In this document: positions 1 through 7,589 of the stretch, piece after piece
How the letters are laid out: each line of letters opens with the position of its first letter
Numbering within the stretch: position 1 is the first letter of the stretch
Source: a virus
Direction: 5' to 3' (one strand)
DNA length: 20,124 nucleotides
Virus record (IMG/VR): IMGVR_UViG_3300020141_001036
Span: 1 to 20,124 of that record
Translations under genes and position numbers: made by a program
Notes under the pieces: model-generated
Seen by the model: the letters and a program-made list of their open reading frames with translations, nothing else
Database searches by the model: none
Told to the model about the DNA's origin: nothing

Positions 1-1719
1 ATCACCGTCCGTGAGGATGATGGTGTTCAACACTTCAACACGATGCTTCTCCTTGAATTGTTCAGCCAACTTTCGAAGAACCAGAATGCTTTCATTCAAC
101 GGCGTACCCCCTAAATACATGTTCTTTGGAATTGAAAATTCCTGAGCATGTCCAGAATAATACCGGTGTGAGCCGCGGCGAAATCCTTCTGCTGTAAGAA
201 GAAGATTCTTAATGGCATTATTGAATTCTCCAATGCGCATGCCCGAGTGTACAAATTGTTTCAGGCGAAACCTTTCATTTGAAATTTGAAGATCACCTTT
301 TGCATCACTGTTACGATCAGTGGAATCAAAACTGGTGCAAGAATTCTTCCAATGATCCATGGTGACCAGGGACTTCCATCCAATGGATTTGAAATACTCA
401 ATTTCATCGTCCGTGTATCCCGTGTCAAAAAATCCATACACATCAAATGGAATATTCACCTTTCGGCAAAACAACACCAGAGACACCAGCTGTTCAATGG
501 TGCCTGCAATGCAATTATCCATTGAACTGGACATGTCAACTAGCATCAGCATGCCATGATTCTTTCCATTGGGCACGATGGTGGATTGCAGAAACAGATC
601 CTCAGAAATCTGATATTTCCATATTTTATTAATATCGAGCTTACCTGTTTTGCTCACCTTTGCCTTGGCAAACTGTGCAGCGTTCCGACGAAGCTCAAAT
701 TCCTTCACCAGATAGGAAATGTAACTCTTGGTGCTTGACATGAAGTTGGTGTACACTTCCTCTCGCTTACTCATCACGAACGGTGAAAAATGCATACCAG
801 CATGCAGCACATGTGCCGGCACCACAAATTTCTTGGTGTCCAGATCCGGCATGGTGACATATGTTGAAGGATATGCTGTATCGTCAATCAGCCTTTCAGA
901 ATTTTTCTCTAGTGAATTCTGAGTCAAGGATTCAGGAGAATTATCAGCTCCAGCATCACCTGACCGAGATTCCAATTTTTCCATGATCTTTTCCTGCATT
1001 TCCTGTGACGCCTTCTCCAGCTGGTCGGCAAGATCCTCGCGACCATTATTGCGAAGATTTTCAATGAGCTTTTCAATTGACTCACCTGATTCACCGTCGC
1101 CTGCTGCGGTGTCATCCAGATTGTTCATGATTTCATCAAACGCCGTTTGCAAATCATCATTTTCTTTTTGTGCCACATCAAACAATTCCTGCGCCAAATT
1201 CAGCACATCATCCCAAGTTTCAGCCAAGGCCACTCGGTCAATGAGAGATTGTTCTTCATCATTGAATGTTGCGCCAGCTCGGGCGCCGAGCTTGAAATGC
1301 ACATTCATACGATCCAGAAAAGACAACCCCTTCATTTCATCCATGCTATATCCAAAAAATCCGCGATTCACCAGCTCCGTGTACCCATTGTACATGGGGC
1401 GACCCAGACCTGGGAACTTTCGCTTCATTTTCTTTTCAATGCGTGCATCTTCAACCAGGTTGAGAATCTGTTTGAAACGGCCACCTTGTTCCTTTGCCTT
1501 TTCCAGCCATCCTTCCGCAGGAGTGAATAGTGCATGTCCCACTTCATGACCAATCATCAGGTCATACAAATCAGAGGTGACATCCTTCCAAATAGGAAGC
1601 ACCAATGTCCTTTCCTGAACATCGAAATATGGTCCACGCACCTGACGATGCTCAATTCGGATGTTTTCTGCTGCCAGTAGCTTACCCAATGTGCTTTTAC
1701 TGGTGTTTAGTACGTTCAT
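1..1719 (-). CDS. Metallopeptidase-like protein with C-terminal VWA domain (3' end cut by window)
   Basis: The reading frame is open from ATG at 1719 to the left window edge (573 codons, no stop), so the C-terminus is missing. The start has SD GAGGTGG just upstream. Residues 58-62 read HEVGH, a gluzincin-type zinc/catalytic HExxH. About 30 residues later comes NLVEDARIE (87-95), which could supply the third zinc ligand. A charged linker of roughly 200-300 residues follows. A von Willebrand factor A domain then begins with the MIDAS motif DMSSSM (D395, S397, S399), and TDGD lies at the window edge. This arrangement matches the CobT-like/DUF2201-type family (putative metallopeptidase plus VWA), which is known in bacteria next to AAA+ ATPases and occurs in some T4-like phages. 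Its phage role is unknown; substrate binding or host-protein processing is inference. It is the last gene of the cluster and has its own promoter. Confidence 0.82.
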   Translation of the reverse strand, partial: MNVLNTSKSTLGKLLAAENIRIEHRQVRGPYFDVQERTLVLPIWKDVTSDLYDLMIGHEVGHALFTPAEGWLEKAKEQGGRFKQILNLVEDARIEKKMKRKFPGLGRPMYNGYTELVNRGFFGYSMDEMKGLSFLDRMNVHFKLGARAGATFNDEEQSLIDRVALAETWDDVLNLAQELFDVAQKENDDLQTAFDEIMNNLDDTAAGDGESGESIEKLIENLRNNGREDLADQLEKASQEMQEKIMEKLESRSGDAGADNSPESLTQNSLEKNSERLIDDTAYPSTYVTMPDLDTKKFVVPAHVLHAGMHFSPFVMSKREEVYTNFMSSTKSYISYLVKEFELRRNAAQFAKAKVSKTGKLDINKIWKYQISEDLFLQSTIVPNGKNHGMLMLVDMSSSMDNCIAGTIEQLVSLVLFCRKVNIPFDVYGFFDTGYTDDEIEYFKSIGWKSLVTMDHWKNSCTSFDSTDRNSDAKGDLQISNERFRLKQFVHSGMRIGEFNNAIKNLLLTAEGFRRGSHRYYSGHAQEFSIPKNMYLGGTPLNESILVLRKLAEQFKEKHRVEVLNTIILTDGD

Positions 1720-1738
1720 ACCCACCTCATAGAAACAG

Positions 1739-1783
1739 TTGATGTTCAGGGCTTACATATTAAATGTAACTCCTGAACATCAA
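1739..1783. repeat. Long inverted repeat overlapping a promoter (possible operator)
   Basis: Outer arms of 12 bases, TTGATGTTCAGG (1739-1750) and CCTGAACATCAA (1772-1783), are perfectly complementary. An inner pair TTACAT (1753-1758) and ATGTAA (1764-1769) shares the same centre, with two mismatched positions between the arms. No T-run follows on the minus strand, which argues against a simple terminator. The right arm sits in the spacer of the promoter at 1763-1791, and the left arm lies just past the expected transcription start. This is what an operator for a dimeric repressor would look like. It could also form a partial leader hairpin. Confidence 0.6.
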
Positions 1784-1791
1784 TTTGTCAA
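1763..1791 (-). promoter_or_regulatory. Sigma-70-type promoter for the VWA/metallopeptidase gene
   Basis: On the minus strand TTGACA (1786-1791) is followed by a 17-base spacer and TACATT (1763-1768). The -35 is perfect and the -10 matches TATAAT at 4 of 6. The -10 box lies about 43 bases upstream of the ATG at 1719. The inverted repeat at 1739-1783 overlaps the spacer, the -10 box and the expected start site. Predicted by eye only. Confidence 0.55.
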
Positions 1792-1824
1792 GTGCCGCGT
1801 AAGTGCTGTAAAATCAACAACTTA

Positions 1825-2445
1825 TCATTTTGTTGCCTTACGGGGTTTGGTGGTTTTCTTGGATTTTGGAGTCTTTTTCTTTGGTGTCTTTGGTGTTTTT
1901 GTGCTAAACTTGGTATGCAATCGTTTGGTAACTTCTTCTCCCGTCATCCAAATATCCTTGTTATCAAGAATGTTCTTAATTTCTGGTGACGATAAGAACC
2001 CACCATACACATCTTGCCAAAGTTTTTCACTCCACTTACGTTCATGCATGATGTTGTCATACATCTCGCCGCCTTTGCCTATGGTTGCACTACGGTAATT
2101 ATGAAACATGAACATGGAGTGATTGCTAATTTCCCAATTTTTTGCCGACAAAAAGATGATTGTGGCGGCACTCATACATGCCCCTTCAACAGATGCCACA
2201 AGGCTGGCTTTGCTTTCAGCCATCACTCGCATAAATTGAATGGCGGTGAATAAATCCCCACCGTAACTATTGATGTGTATACTAATTACATCATTTTCTG
2301 AACTGTTCCGAATGACTTCAAACCAAGAGATATACTCGGAAGGGGCTTTTATCTCACCTGACAGATAAAATTTATGAACCTTTGCAAGCGGTCGATCGGT
2401 GAATGCATTCATCAAACAACCACTTTCGAAATTTTTTTCAGTCAT
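1825..2445 (-). CDS. ClpP-like serine protease with basic TPKK-rich tail
   Basis: A 206-residue protein of the ClpP/crotonase-fold protease family (S14). The probable triad is Ser92 in GACMSAA, aligning with the ClpP Ser site four residues after the Gly; His115 in MFMFHN; and Asp164 in KDIWMTGEE, aligning with the ClpP DRFLS region. INSYGGD (58-64) matches the ClpP oxyanion/strand motif. ClpP-like proteases serve either as Clp-type chambers or, in phages, as capsid maturation proteases. Here gp21 is also present, so a housekeeping or host-directed role is as likely. The last 27 residues are almost all Lys, Thr and Pro, with TPK/TPKK units. The frame is open further upstream, but the ATG at 2445 overlaps the preceding stop (ATGACTGA) and has SD GAGGT, so the short form is chosen. 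Confidence 0.82.
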   Translation of the reverse strand: MTEKNFESGCLMNAFTDRPLAKVHKFYLSGEIKAPSEYISWFEVIRNSSENDVISIHINSYGGDLFTAIQFMRVMAESKASLVASVEGACMSAATIIFLSAKNWEISNHSMFMFHNYRSATIGKGGEMYDNIMHERKWSEKLWQDVYGGFLSSPEIKNILDNKDIWMTGEEVTKRLHTKFSTKTPKTPKKKTPKSKKTTKPRKATK

Positions 2446-2785
2446 AGTATTCAGTGACCTCAAGGATTTTATCAATTTGTTTTTGTATAATGTCTTTACG
2501 ATTAGGCCAATGAATATATTCCTTGTCAGGATTCTTTTGCAAATTGTAAAGAAGGGGAAGGATGAGATTTTCGATTTCTTGCAATTTAGATTTAGCTTCA
2601 ATCTTTAACAATTCCTTATGTTCTTCTACTAGCTTATCAATATCAGTGTTGTTGAACTTTTGTTCAAGCGTGGAAATTTTTGATAACAACTCATCTCGAA
2701 ATTCCACATCACCAGATGCAGGCGTGGGTGAACTAGCTGGTTCATTATCTTCAAACGTGAATCCAAAGTCGAAATTATTTACCAT
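2438..2785 (-). CDS. Small helical protein of unknown function
   Basis: A 115-residue acidic protein that I do not recognise functionally. It resembles a small protein seen near structural or metabolic genes in T4-like cyanophages, though I cannot name a family. Residues 1-25 are low-complexity and rich in Glu, Pro and Ser. From about 27 to 85 it is strongly helical with heptad-like Leu/Ile spacing, consistent with a coiled coil. A motif KNPDKEYIHWPNR lies near residues 86-98. The start ATG at 2785 has SD CAGGA and overlaps the end of the deformylase gene by 11 bases. The stop overlaps the ClpP-like start, so the three genes are probably translationally coupled. No signal peptide or membrane segment is visible. 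Confidence 0.7.
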   Translation of the reverse strand: MVNNFDFGFTFEDNEPASSPTPASGDVEFRDELLSKISTLEQKFNNTDIDKLVEEHKELLKIEAKSKLQEIENLILPLLYNLQKNPDKEYIHWPNRKDIIQKQIDKILEVTEYYD

Positions 2786-3314
2786 ATTTTGTCCTGCGTA
2801 AAAGTTTCTTTTGCTTTTTAGCCATCTTCCCCAAGGTGTACTTCAACTTGAAATTGGATGCATGATAGGTGAAATTGATTCCTTCCATGTGATCATACTC
2901 ATGTAGAATGATCCGAGCAGCAACACCTGAGAATGTTTTAAGCTGTGTTTCACCTTTTTCATTTTGATAGTCAACGGTAACCTTCTCAGGGCGACGGAGA
3001 GTAAGAAAGAATTCGGGAAATGACAGACAGCCTTCTTCCATTGTACTTTCTTCTTTGCTTACACCCACCACAGTGGGGTTGAATATTGCAAATCGTTGGT
3101 CTGCATTTCCAAACACAAACATCCTAACAGGAATTCCAACTTGATTGGCAGACAATCCAAAGCCATTCAATTGCAACATTTTCTTATGCAGTACATCTGT
3201 GAGTTCTTCTGCTTTCTCCACTCCTTCTTTTTCAAAATCAAAAAGAGGGGGCTTGGTTGTCATCACTTGATCAGCAAAATGAATCAATTTTAAATCATCA
3301 ATATTCCAAGTCAT
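2775..3314 (-). CDS. def: Peptide deformylase
   Basis: A 179-residue deformylase that would remove the N-formyl group from new proteins. The three family motifs are present. Motif I is GFGLSANQVG (51-60, Gln58), a variant of GxGxAAxQ. Motif II is EEGCLSFP (93-100, metal ligand Cys96). Motif III is HEYDH (138-142, metal ligands His138 and His142, catalytic Glu139). Phage-encoded deformylases are well known in marine T4-like phages, where they are thought to keep nascent phage or host proteins maturing during infection. A longer start at 3326 (MEDTM) is possible, but the SD GGAGG lies inside that extension and is ideally spaced from the ATG at 3314, so the internal start is chosen. The C-terminus is lysine-rich. 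Confidence 0.93.
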   Translation of the reverse strand: MTWNIDDLKLIHFADQVMTTKPPLFDFEKEGVEKAEELTDVLHKKMLQLNGFGLSANQVGIPVRMFVFGNADQRFAIFNPTVVGVSKEESTMEEGCLSFPEFFLTLRRPEKVTVDYQNEKGETQLKTFSGVAARIILHEYDHMEGINFTYHASNFKLKYTLGKMAKKQKKLLRRTKYGK

Positions 3315-3331
3315 AGTATCCTCCATATTTA

Positions 3332-5047
3332 TTAAACAATCACAGAAAAATTTTGTTTTTTAGTGAACTTCACAACGTTTTTAAACTTATCAAACAGTTG
3401 GTCACCCTTGTGTGAAATCACCCAGACATTGGTTTCTTCACCTATTGTGTTCAACAACATCATCACCAAATCAGTCGCGCTATTATCCAAACTGCTATCA
3501 AATACTTCATCAAGTATAAGCAGGTTAGTGCTAGCGCTATTCTTAAGCCGCGCAATGGTACGCCAGGTGAAAAGTAAGGCCAAATCAATTCTTTGCTTTT
3601 CTCCTTCACTGAAACTAGCATAGCTGAAATCATCTCTATACCGCGACTTAATACTCTCATCAAATTTCTCATCCAATGTGAACTGCACAAAAAAATCCAT
3701 GGCAGTTAAAAACTTGTTTACAAGTTTATTTATGGCAGGCAGATATTGTTTGATGATTTTCGTTTTAATCCCTGAATCTTTCAATAGAATAGCAGCGATA
3801 TCATAATAATGGCTTGTTTCATGCAGATCACCACGGTCCTTCACCACGGTCAATGTCTCTTTTGCCAAGTCTCGTAATTTTTCTTTTTCAACTTCAATGT
3901 TTCCTACTTTCTGACTCACATCTGCTTTTTCCAATTCAAGCCGTTGAGCATATCGTTCATTGGATGCAATTTCATTTTTCAATGAATTGATGTTGTCAGT
4001 GAGATTGGAAATTTCCTTGTTGATGATACCAATTTCTTTCAATCGTGCATCAAGTGCCTGCTTTTCATTTTCAATCTTGGCAAGTGTGGCGTCTATGTCA
4101 TGCAATTCTTTTTCATGATCATTGATAATCACCTTTTTAAAATCATGTTCAATGCCCTGTTTACATTTCGGACAAGTATCATTATCATGATAGAAAGAAA
4201 TTTCTTTATTGATTTTAGATGATGTTATTTCGAAACTTTGTATTTGCTGTAAAATTGATTGTATGCTGTCTGTGATATGATGTGAATCTGTAATAGAAGT
4301 AATACACCTAGACCGATCATCATCAAGCATGGCAAGAGTATTACGCTTTTCAATATTTTCATATTGGGTTTCTTGAATTTTGTGTAAGATGTCTGTGATT
4401 CTTGCTGTTCTATCATCCTGCAATGTCTTGATGTAATCCTGTTGTATTTCTGCTTTGTTTTTTGCAATAGTGATTTTATTCTCAACATCCACCAACTTAC
4501 TTTTCAACTCAGATATTTTTTCTCGCAACACAACATTCATGGAACTGAAAATTTTAATATCCAGAATATCTTCAATCACTTCGCGCCGAGCTGCTGCAGG
4601 CAATTGCATGAAGGGCGTGAATGACGCTGACCCTAGAATGACAATTTGTGTGAATGACTTGAAATTCAATTTCAACACGCTGTCTTCCAGATACTTTTGA
4701 TAATCACGGCTGGCAGCATCTTGATTCAGCAATGTTCCATCCACCCATATCTCAAAGATGGCAGGTTTAATCCCTCGGATGATTGTATACTTCTTGGTGC
4801 CAATCGTGAATTCAATTTCAACCAAACAATTTTTATTGTTGATGGTGTTTACAAGCTGGGGCTTATTGATATTCCGATAGGGTTTTCCAAATAAAGCAAA
4901 ACACACAGCATCCAACAATGTGCTTTTTCCACTGCCATTCTCTCCCACAATCAATGTGGTGGGATGTTTGTCGAGTTGTATTTCCGTGAAGGAATTTCCT
5001 GTGGACAGAAAATTCTTCCATTTAATTTTTTCAAAGATGATGGCCAT
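3332..5047 (-). CDS. 46: Recombination endonuclease subunit gp46 (Rad50/SbcC-like ATPase)
   Basis: A 571-residue SMC-like ATPase, close to the T4 gp46 length (560). Walker A is GENGSGKST (35-43). Two coiled-coil arms flank a zinc hook CPKC (292-295). The ABC signature is SFSEGEKQR (478-486), Walker B is LLILDEVFD (509-517), and the H-loop is VISHKGD (543-549). With gp47 it forms the Mre11-Rad50-type complex that resects double-strand ends to make 3' single strands for UvsX/UvsY-driven recombination and recombination-dependent replication, and helps degrade host DNA. The start ATG at 5047 has SD GAGGA and follows gp47 by 20 bases. This gene order (47 then 46) is the T4-like one. Confidence 0.95.
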   Translation of the reverse strand: MAIIFEKIKWKNFLSTGNSFTEIQLDKHPTTLIVGENGSGKSTLLDAVCFALFGKPYRNINKPQLVNTINNKNCLVEIEFTIGTKKYTIIRGIKPAIFEIWVDGTLLNQDAASRDYQKYLEDSVLKLNFKSFTQIVILGSASFTPFMQLPAAARREVIEDILDIKIFSSMNVVLREKISELKSKLVDVENKITIAKNKAEIQQDYIKTLQDDRTARITDILHKIQETQYENIEKRNTLAMLDDDRSRCITSITDSHHITDSIQSILQQIQSFEITSSKINKEISFYHDNDTCPKCKQGIEHDFKKVIINDHEKELHDIDATLAKIENEKQALDARLKEIGIINKEISNLTDNINSLKNEIASNERYAQRLELEKADVSQKVGNIEVEKEKLRDLAKETLTVVKDRGDLHETSHYYDIAAILLKDSGIKTKIIKQYLPAINKLVNKFLTAMDFFVQFTLDEKFDESIKSRYRDDFSYASFSEGEKQRIDLALLFTWRTIARLKNSASTNLLILDEVFDSSLDNSATDLVMMLLNTIGEETNVWVISHKGDQLFDKFKNVVKFTKKQNFSVIV

Positions 5048-5067
5048 TATATTATGTCCTCATAACA

Positions 5068-6111
5068 TTATTCTGATAAATGCTGGGCTTCAACATATAA
5101 TGTTTTCAGCAAGGTTTTCAACCTGTCCTTGTCCTTGGCCGACTCCACTGAGTCCACATATTCGGACAACAAGGTCATGGTATCTTCAATGTTCACATTT
5201 TCATTTTCCAATGCGTCCGATTCAAATTCAGAAAAATCTTCGTGAATTGTCAATTCATACACTTCATTAATATATAGTGCGTCAACAAATTTGTCAAACT
5301 TTGCGTAATCATTTTTATTCGTGATAATCACCTTTACGCATGCCTTTCGGAACTGCGAAGGATCAGGCAAAGGTTTTCTATCATCATAGTATATTTTGTG
5401 AAAAATATTATTGGGATTCTGAATGAATTCCAAATCTCGCGTCTTGGTATCCAAGACATGAAATCCGCGATCATCTCCATAATCGGACCACGTGAACCCA
5501 TACGGGCTGCCGAGATAATAAATGTTATCGTCGGTGCTTCGATGATGAAAATGTCCTGTCAACACCATGGAATATTGCTGGAGAAGTTTTCTGTCCATGC
5601 CCCCATCATTCTTCACACCCCGAAACATATCAAAACCAGCAACCTCAAAATGTCCTACACAAATATCACCTGGCTGCTGAATGGCTTGCATGGATTCAAC
5701 ATAATTGTCAGCACACAACCAAGGAACAAATGTAAATGACCGATCATCAAATGTCATCACAGAAGGACGTTCAATCACGTTGATGTTATCATATTCACGC
5801 AATAGTAAATCTATTGAATTCACATCATTGGTGTTTTTATAATAGGTGTCATGATTGCCTGGGATCACATACATATCAACCCCGTGTGCATGCAAGGGGT
5901 CAAAGAAATATTTTTTACAGGATCGTAACGTATTAAAGTTGATGTATTTTCTCCTGTCAAACACATCACCCAAATGAAATACCGTTTTGATACCTGTTTT
6001 TTCTAGATAGGGAAAAAACACATCGGTGTAAAATGTTTTAAAAAATTCATCAAACGATGAGGAATCATTTCTTGCGCCAAAATGTGTATCTGTGATAATG
6101 GCGATTTTCAT
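5068..6111 (-). CDS. 47: Recombination endonuclease subunit gp47 (Mre11/SbcD-like)
   Basis: A 347-residue metallophosphoesterase, similar in size to T4 gp47 (339). Metal and catalytic motifs appear in the expected order: DTH (8-10), GDVFDRR (48-54), GNHD (85-88), GHF (153-155) and GHFHHR (186-191). It is the nuclease partner of gp46, cutting DNA ends with a two-metal centre. The ATG at 6111 lies immediately after the stop of the queD-family gene and has SD GAAGG, so the recombination pair seems to be cotranscribed with the deazaguanine block. A consensus-like promoter sequence inside its 3' part (5269-5297) might raise gp46 expression. Confidence 0.95.
   Translation of the reverse strand: MKIAIITDTHFGARNDSSSFDEFFKTFYTDVFFPYLEKTGIKTVFHLGDVFDRRKYINFNTLRSCKKYFFDPLHAHGVDMYVIPGNHDTYYKNTNDVNSIDLLLREYDNINVIERPSVMTFDDRSFTFVPWLCADNYVESMQAIQQPGDICVGHFEVAGFDMFRGVKNDGGMDRKLLQQYSMVLTGHFHHRSTDDNIYYLGSPYGFTWSDYGDDRGFHVLDTKTRDLEFIQNPNNIFHKIYYDDRKPLPDPSQFRKACVKVIITNKNDYAKFDKFVDALYINEVYELTIHEDFSEFESDALENENVNIEDTMTLLSEYVDSVESAKDKDRLKTLLKTLYVEAQHLSE
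5269..5297 (-). promoter_or_regulatory. Possible internal sigma-70-type promoter inside gp47
   Basis: On the minus strand TTGACA (5292-5297) is followed by 17 bases and TATATT (5269-5274). These are the same two hexamers and spacing as the promoter in front of uvsY. It lies within coding sequence, about 220 bases upstream of the gp46 start. The match is strong, but being inside a gene lowers confidence. Confidence 0.35.
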
Positions 6112-6555
6112 TTAACCTTCAAAGATGGCAGAATTGCTTCCATGTTCAAAACATTCCACCGATTTCAATCGCACACGCCGTTGTGTTTCATCGTGGACTC
6201 GCTGTGAAATGTCTGTGTACACCATTTCTGCAAATCGTTCACACCCGACAGCTGGAAGAATTCGAAGATCACATGTTCCTGCATTTTCCAATTGCTTAAA
6301 CATGTCTAGCTTGGGGTCATCTTCAGACACCGCCAAGGTGTGATCAAAGGTGTGATCAAGATATTCTTTGATCCATTTAGTATTTCCAAAATCATACACC
6401 CAATTTCGATCATCCAGTGTGTCGGCTTCAAAAATGAAACGAAAGCCTAGACTGTAACCATGTAGTAGATTGCAATGTGAATCAGCTCTCCATTGCCGAA
6501 AAGCACAACTCAATCCACGATCATTTCCAAATGTCTTTGTAGAATAGAATTTCAT
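6112..6555 (-). CDS. queD: 6-carboxytetrahydropterin synthase-family protein (QueD/PTPS), variant metal site
   Basis: A 147-residue T-fold protein. QueD converts dihydroneopterin triphosphate to 6-carboxytetrahydropterin, the second step towards preQ0. Family hallmarks are DSHCNLLHGYS (25-35, catalytic-type Cys28), VYDFGNTK (53-60) followed by YLDHTFDHT (65-73), and a C-terminal Glu-rich segment VECFEHGSN (133-141). Canonical QueD binds zinc through one His in an AAH motif and two in HGH. Here the first position reads AFR (Phe19) and HGH is HGY (Tyr34), so two of three ligands seem replaced. Similar variants occur in T4-like phages, so this is a family trait rather than a broken gene. SD AGGT precedes the ATG. 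It lies between the glycosyltransferase and gp47. Confidence 0.82.
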   Translation of the reverse strand: MKFYSTKTFGNDRGLSCAFRQWRADSHCNLLHGYSLGFRFIFEADTLDDRNWVYDFGNTKWIKEYLDHTFDHTLAVSEDDPKLDMFKQLENAGTCDLRILPAVGCERFAEMVYTDISQRVHDETQRRVRLKSVECFEHGSNSAIFEG

Positions 6556-6557
6556 AA

Positions 6558-7589
6558 TTACCTCACAAGATTGCGATACATGATTGTAGGTGTCAAATAC
6601 TGTTGAATTAACACACCACGCTGCGCTTCAAGATCATCATAGTACTCATTGTAATTTACTACTTTGTCATGTATAAAGTCAATGACAAGATGTTTATATT
6701 TCTCGAAATTGTCTAATGAACTTGTCCATTCAGAAGGATATTTAAATTTCTTGGAATACATTTCAGCATAACTACACCTATCAGGAACAATAGGAATAGC
6801 TCCTGCCAAACATCCTTCCATCATGCTAATACCTAAATTCTCATGTAATGCACAACTGAACATTGCTTTGGCAGACCCTAATAAAGAATAATAGTCATCT
6901 TTATTTAAATTCATTTTTTGAGTGATCACCATATCTAACTGTTCAGCAATTGCGGGTTGTTTGTCGGCATTATATCTATGAGGCCAAATCACTACATCTT
7001 TTTTCGGATATGATGCATACTTCAACAACGGTAACACAATGGCTTGATGGGGTTGGCCACTGCGTACTGCCTTGGCATGATGTGTTTCTTCTATTTGCAA
7101 ATTTTTCAAAAACATATTTTTGTGAAATTCAGTTGCAAAATAATTGTAATCACATGCATGAAACCAACTTCTTTCCACATGAGGCGCCCATGAACCAGTC
7201 ATCTTCATCCCAAGAATGTCTGATGGGTCATAATTGCCCGCATGCCAAATGCCATGAATTTCCACAGGAACATCTAACAAATCACTCATGTACCGAATGG
7301 ATGTGATGGCGAAATTCCATGCATCAGTTACTAGAAATTTATCACCTGACTTCACTTCACCATGTTGAAATGCCAGAGCAATGGCTTGAATTTGTGCTGC
7401 CTTGTATGCATTGGTGAATGCAAAATTTAAAAATGCGCCTTGAGTTGTTTGGGTTCCTTCATTGATAAGACCATCAACATTACGAATTGCAACATTCAAC
7501 TTTCGTAAATCTTCTGGAATGTTGTCATACCATTGTTTCGTGTATCGTTGATCAATGGGTTCAATGGGAACTATCCAAACAGTTTTCAT
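6558..7589 (-). CDS. GT-B fold glycosyltransferase (GT4-like)
   Basis: A 343-residue retaining-type glycosyltransferase. The C-terminal nucleotide-sugar half shows the EX7E signature HENLGISMMEG (Glu250 and Glu258), followed by GAIPIVPDRCSYAEM, which is the GT4 pattern. WPHRYNADKQP (202-212) matches the start of the C-terminal Rossmann half. The N-terminal half has the HGIWHAG and FATEFHKNMF segments typical of the acceptor side. The ATG overlaps the stop of the T-fold gene (ATGA), so it is tightly coupled to the deazaguanine genes. The acceptor is unknown: DNA base, protein or host glycan. Its position inside the modification operon makes a modified DNA base a plausible acceptor; this is inference. 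No signal peptide or transmembrane segment is visible, consistent with cytoplasmic action. Confidence 0.83.
   Translation of the reverse strand: MKTVWIVPIEPIDQRYTKQWYDNIPEDLRKLNVAIRNVDGLINEGTQTTQGAFLNFAFTNAYKAAQIQAIALAFQHGEVKSGDKFLVTDAWNFAITSIRYMSDLLDVPVEIHGIWHAGNYDPSDILGMKMTGSWAPHVERSWFHACDYNYFATEFHKNMFLKNLQIEETHHAKAVRSGQPHQAIVLPLLKYASYPKKDVVIWPHRYNADKQPAIAEQLDMVITQKMNLNKDDYYSLLGSAKAMFSCALHENLGISMMEGCLAGAIPIVPDRCSYAEMYSKKFKYPSEWTSSLDNFEKYKHLVIDFIHDKVVNYNEYYDDLEAQRGVLIQQYLTPTIMYRNLVR

Noticed and set aside
983-1549. 188-codon open frame on the plus strand
   Set aside because: Antisense to the VWA/metallopeptidase gene. The product is Ser/Arg-rich with no family pattern, there is no convincing SD, and the minus-strand frame has clear motifs.
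2446-2601. 52-residue N-terminal extension of the ClpP-like protein
   Set aside because: It would overlap the upstream gene by about 160 bases, has no SD, and adds sequence unlike the family. The start at 2445 with the ATGACTGA overlap is better.
3314-3340. AATAAATA just upstream of the deformylase gene as a late promoter
   Set aside because: One mismatch to the late octamer, and a start from it would fall on the SD, leaving no usable leader.
5932-5960. TTGACA-N17-TTTAAT inside gp47 as a separate promoter feature
   Set aside because: The -35 coincides with codons of the conserved phosphoesterase motif FDRR, and no gene starts nearby; probably chance.
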